From Chlamydiota bacterium (GTDB taxonomy: Bacteria > Chlamydiota > Chlamydiia > Chlamydiales > Simkaniaceae), in contig JAKQGT010000193.1 in the NCBI GenBank assembly GCA_029556005.1, forward strand, positions 1-5,898: 5,898 bases of DNA, in the 5' to 3' direction. Below are positions 5,865 to 5,898 of the stretch, in pieces; position 1 is the stretch's first letter, and every line of letters begins with the position of its first letter. The position numbers and the translations under genes are program-made. The notes beneath the pieces are model-generated. The model saw only the letters and a program-made list of their open reading frames with translations. It did not search any database and had not been told where the DNA came from.

Positions 5865-5898
5865 TTTTCATCAACTCTTTTGTTACTTGTTTCGAATT
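5848..5898 (-). CDS. Possible 3' end of an upstream gene (partial, product unknown)
   Basis: On the minus strand a frame open from the right edge reads NSKQVTKELMKIVDHL and stops at TGA (5850-5848), overlapping the first 17 bases of the HAD gene. The sequence resembles an amphipathic C-terminal helix, and overlap would explain the weak TTG start downstream. A second frame, ending DENC at TGA 5860-5858, is also open to the edge, so the choice is uncertain. Sixteen codons are too few to assign a product or to be sure that it is a gene. Confidence 0.3.
   Translation of the reverse strand, partial: NSKQVTKELMKIVDHL

Overview
The window looks like a piece of a chromosome from a member of the Chlamydiota outside the genus Chlamydia (an amoeba-symbiont type lineage). 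This is an inference. The block efp-accB-accC is common in bacteria, but the elongation factor P encoded here has an unusual modification loop (VAKG in place of PGKG) and a sequence that, from memory, resembles the divergent EF-P1 paralogue that precedes accB and accC in Chlamydia trachomatis (CT122-CT123-CT124). I could not run a search to confirm this.

Layout. Positions 1-180 are an AT-rich divergent intergenic region. It holds one candidate sigma70-type promoter facing left, with a Shine-Dalgarno sequence and the first codons of a gene that leaves the window, and one promoter facing right. The rightward promoter has a short dyad over its -10 box and a striking (CG)4 discriminator. It serves a 568-residue alpha/beta hydrolase of the class 3 lipase type (181-1887, +) with an apparent full catalytic apparatus, no Sec signal peptide, a coiled coil and an uncharged C-terminal segment.

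From 1833 to the right edge everything reads on the minus strand as one tightly packed operon, in transcription order: possible tail of an upstream gene, HAD-family phosphatase, efp, accB, accC, rfbA (rmlA). Gaps are 13, 12, 1 and 4 bases, so the genes are almost certainly co-transcribed and partly translationally coupled. Its promoter lies beyond the right edge. The last gene, rfbA, converges on the lipase gene and the two coding regions overlap by 55 bp at their 3' ends.

Functionally, AccB (biotin carrier) and AccC (biotin carboxylase) form half of acetyl-CoA carboxylase for fatty-acid synthesis. EF-P relieves ribosome stalling at proline runs. RfbA makes dTDP-glucose, the first step towards dTDP-rhamnose for surface glycans. 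The lipase-like protein is the accessory gene of the window and a plausible host- or membrane-directed enzyme. No RNA genes, insertion sequences, CRISPR arrays or convincing rho-independent terminators were seen.
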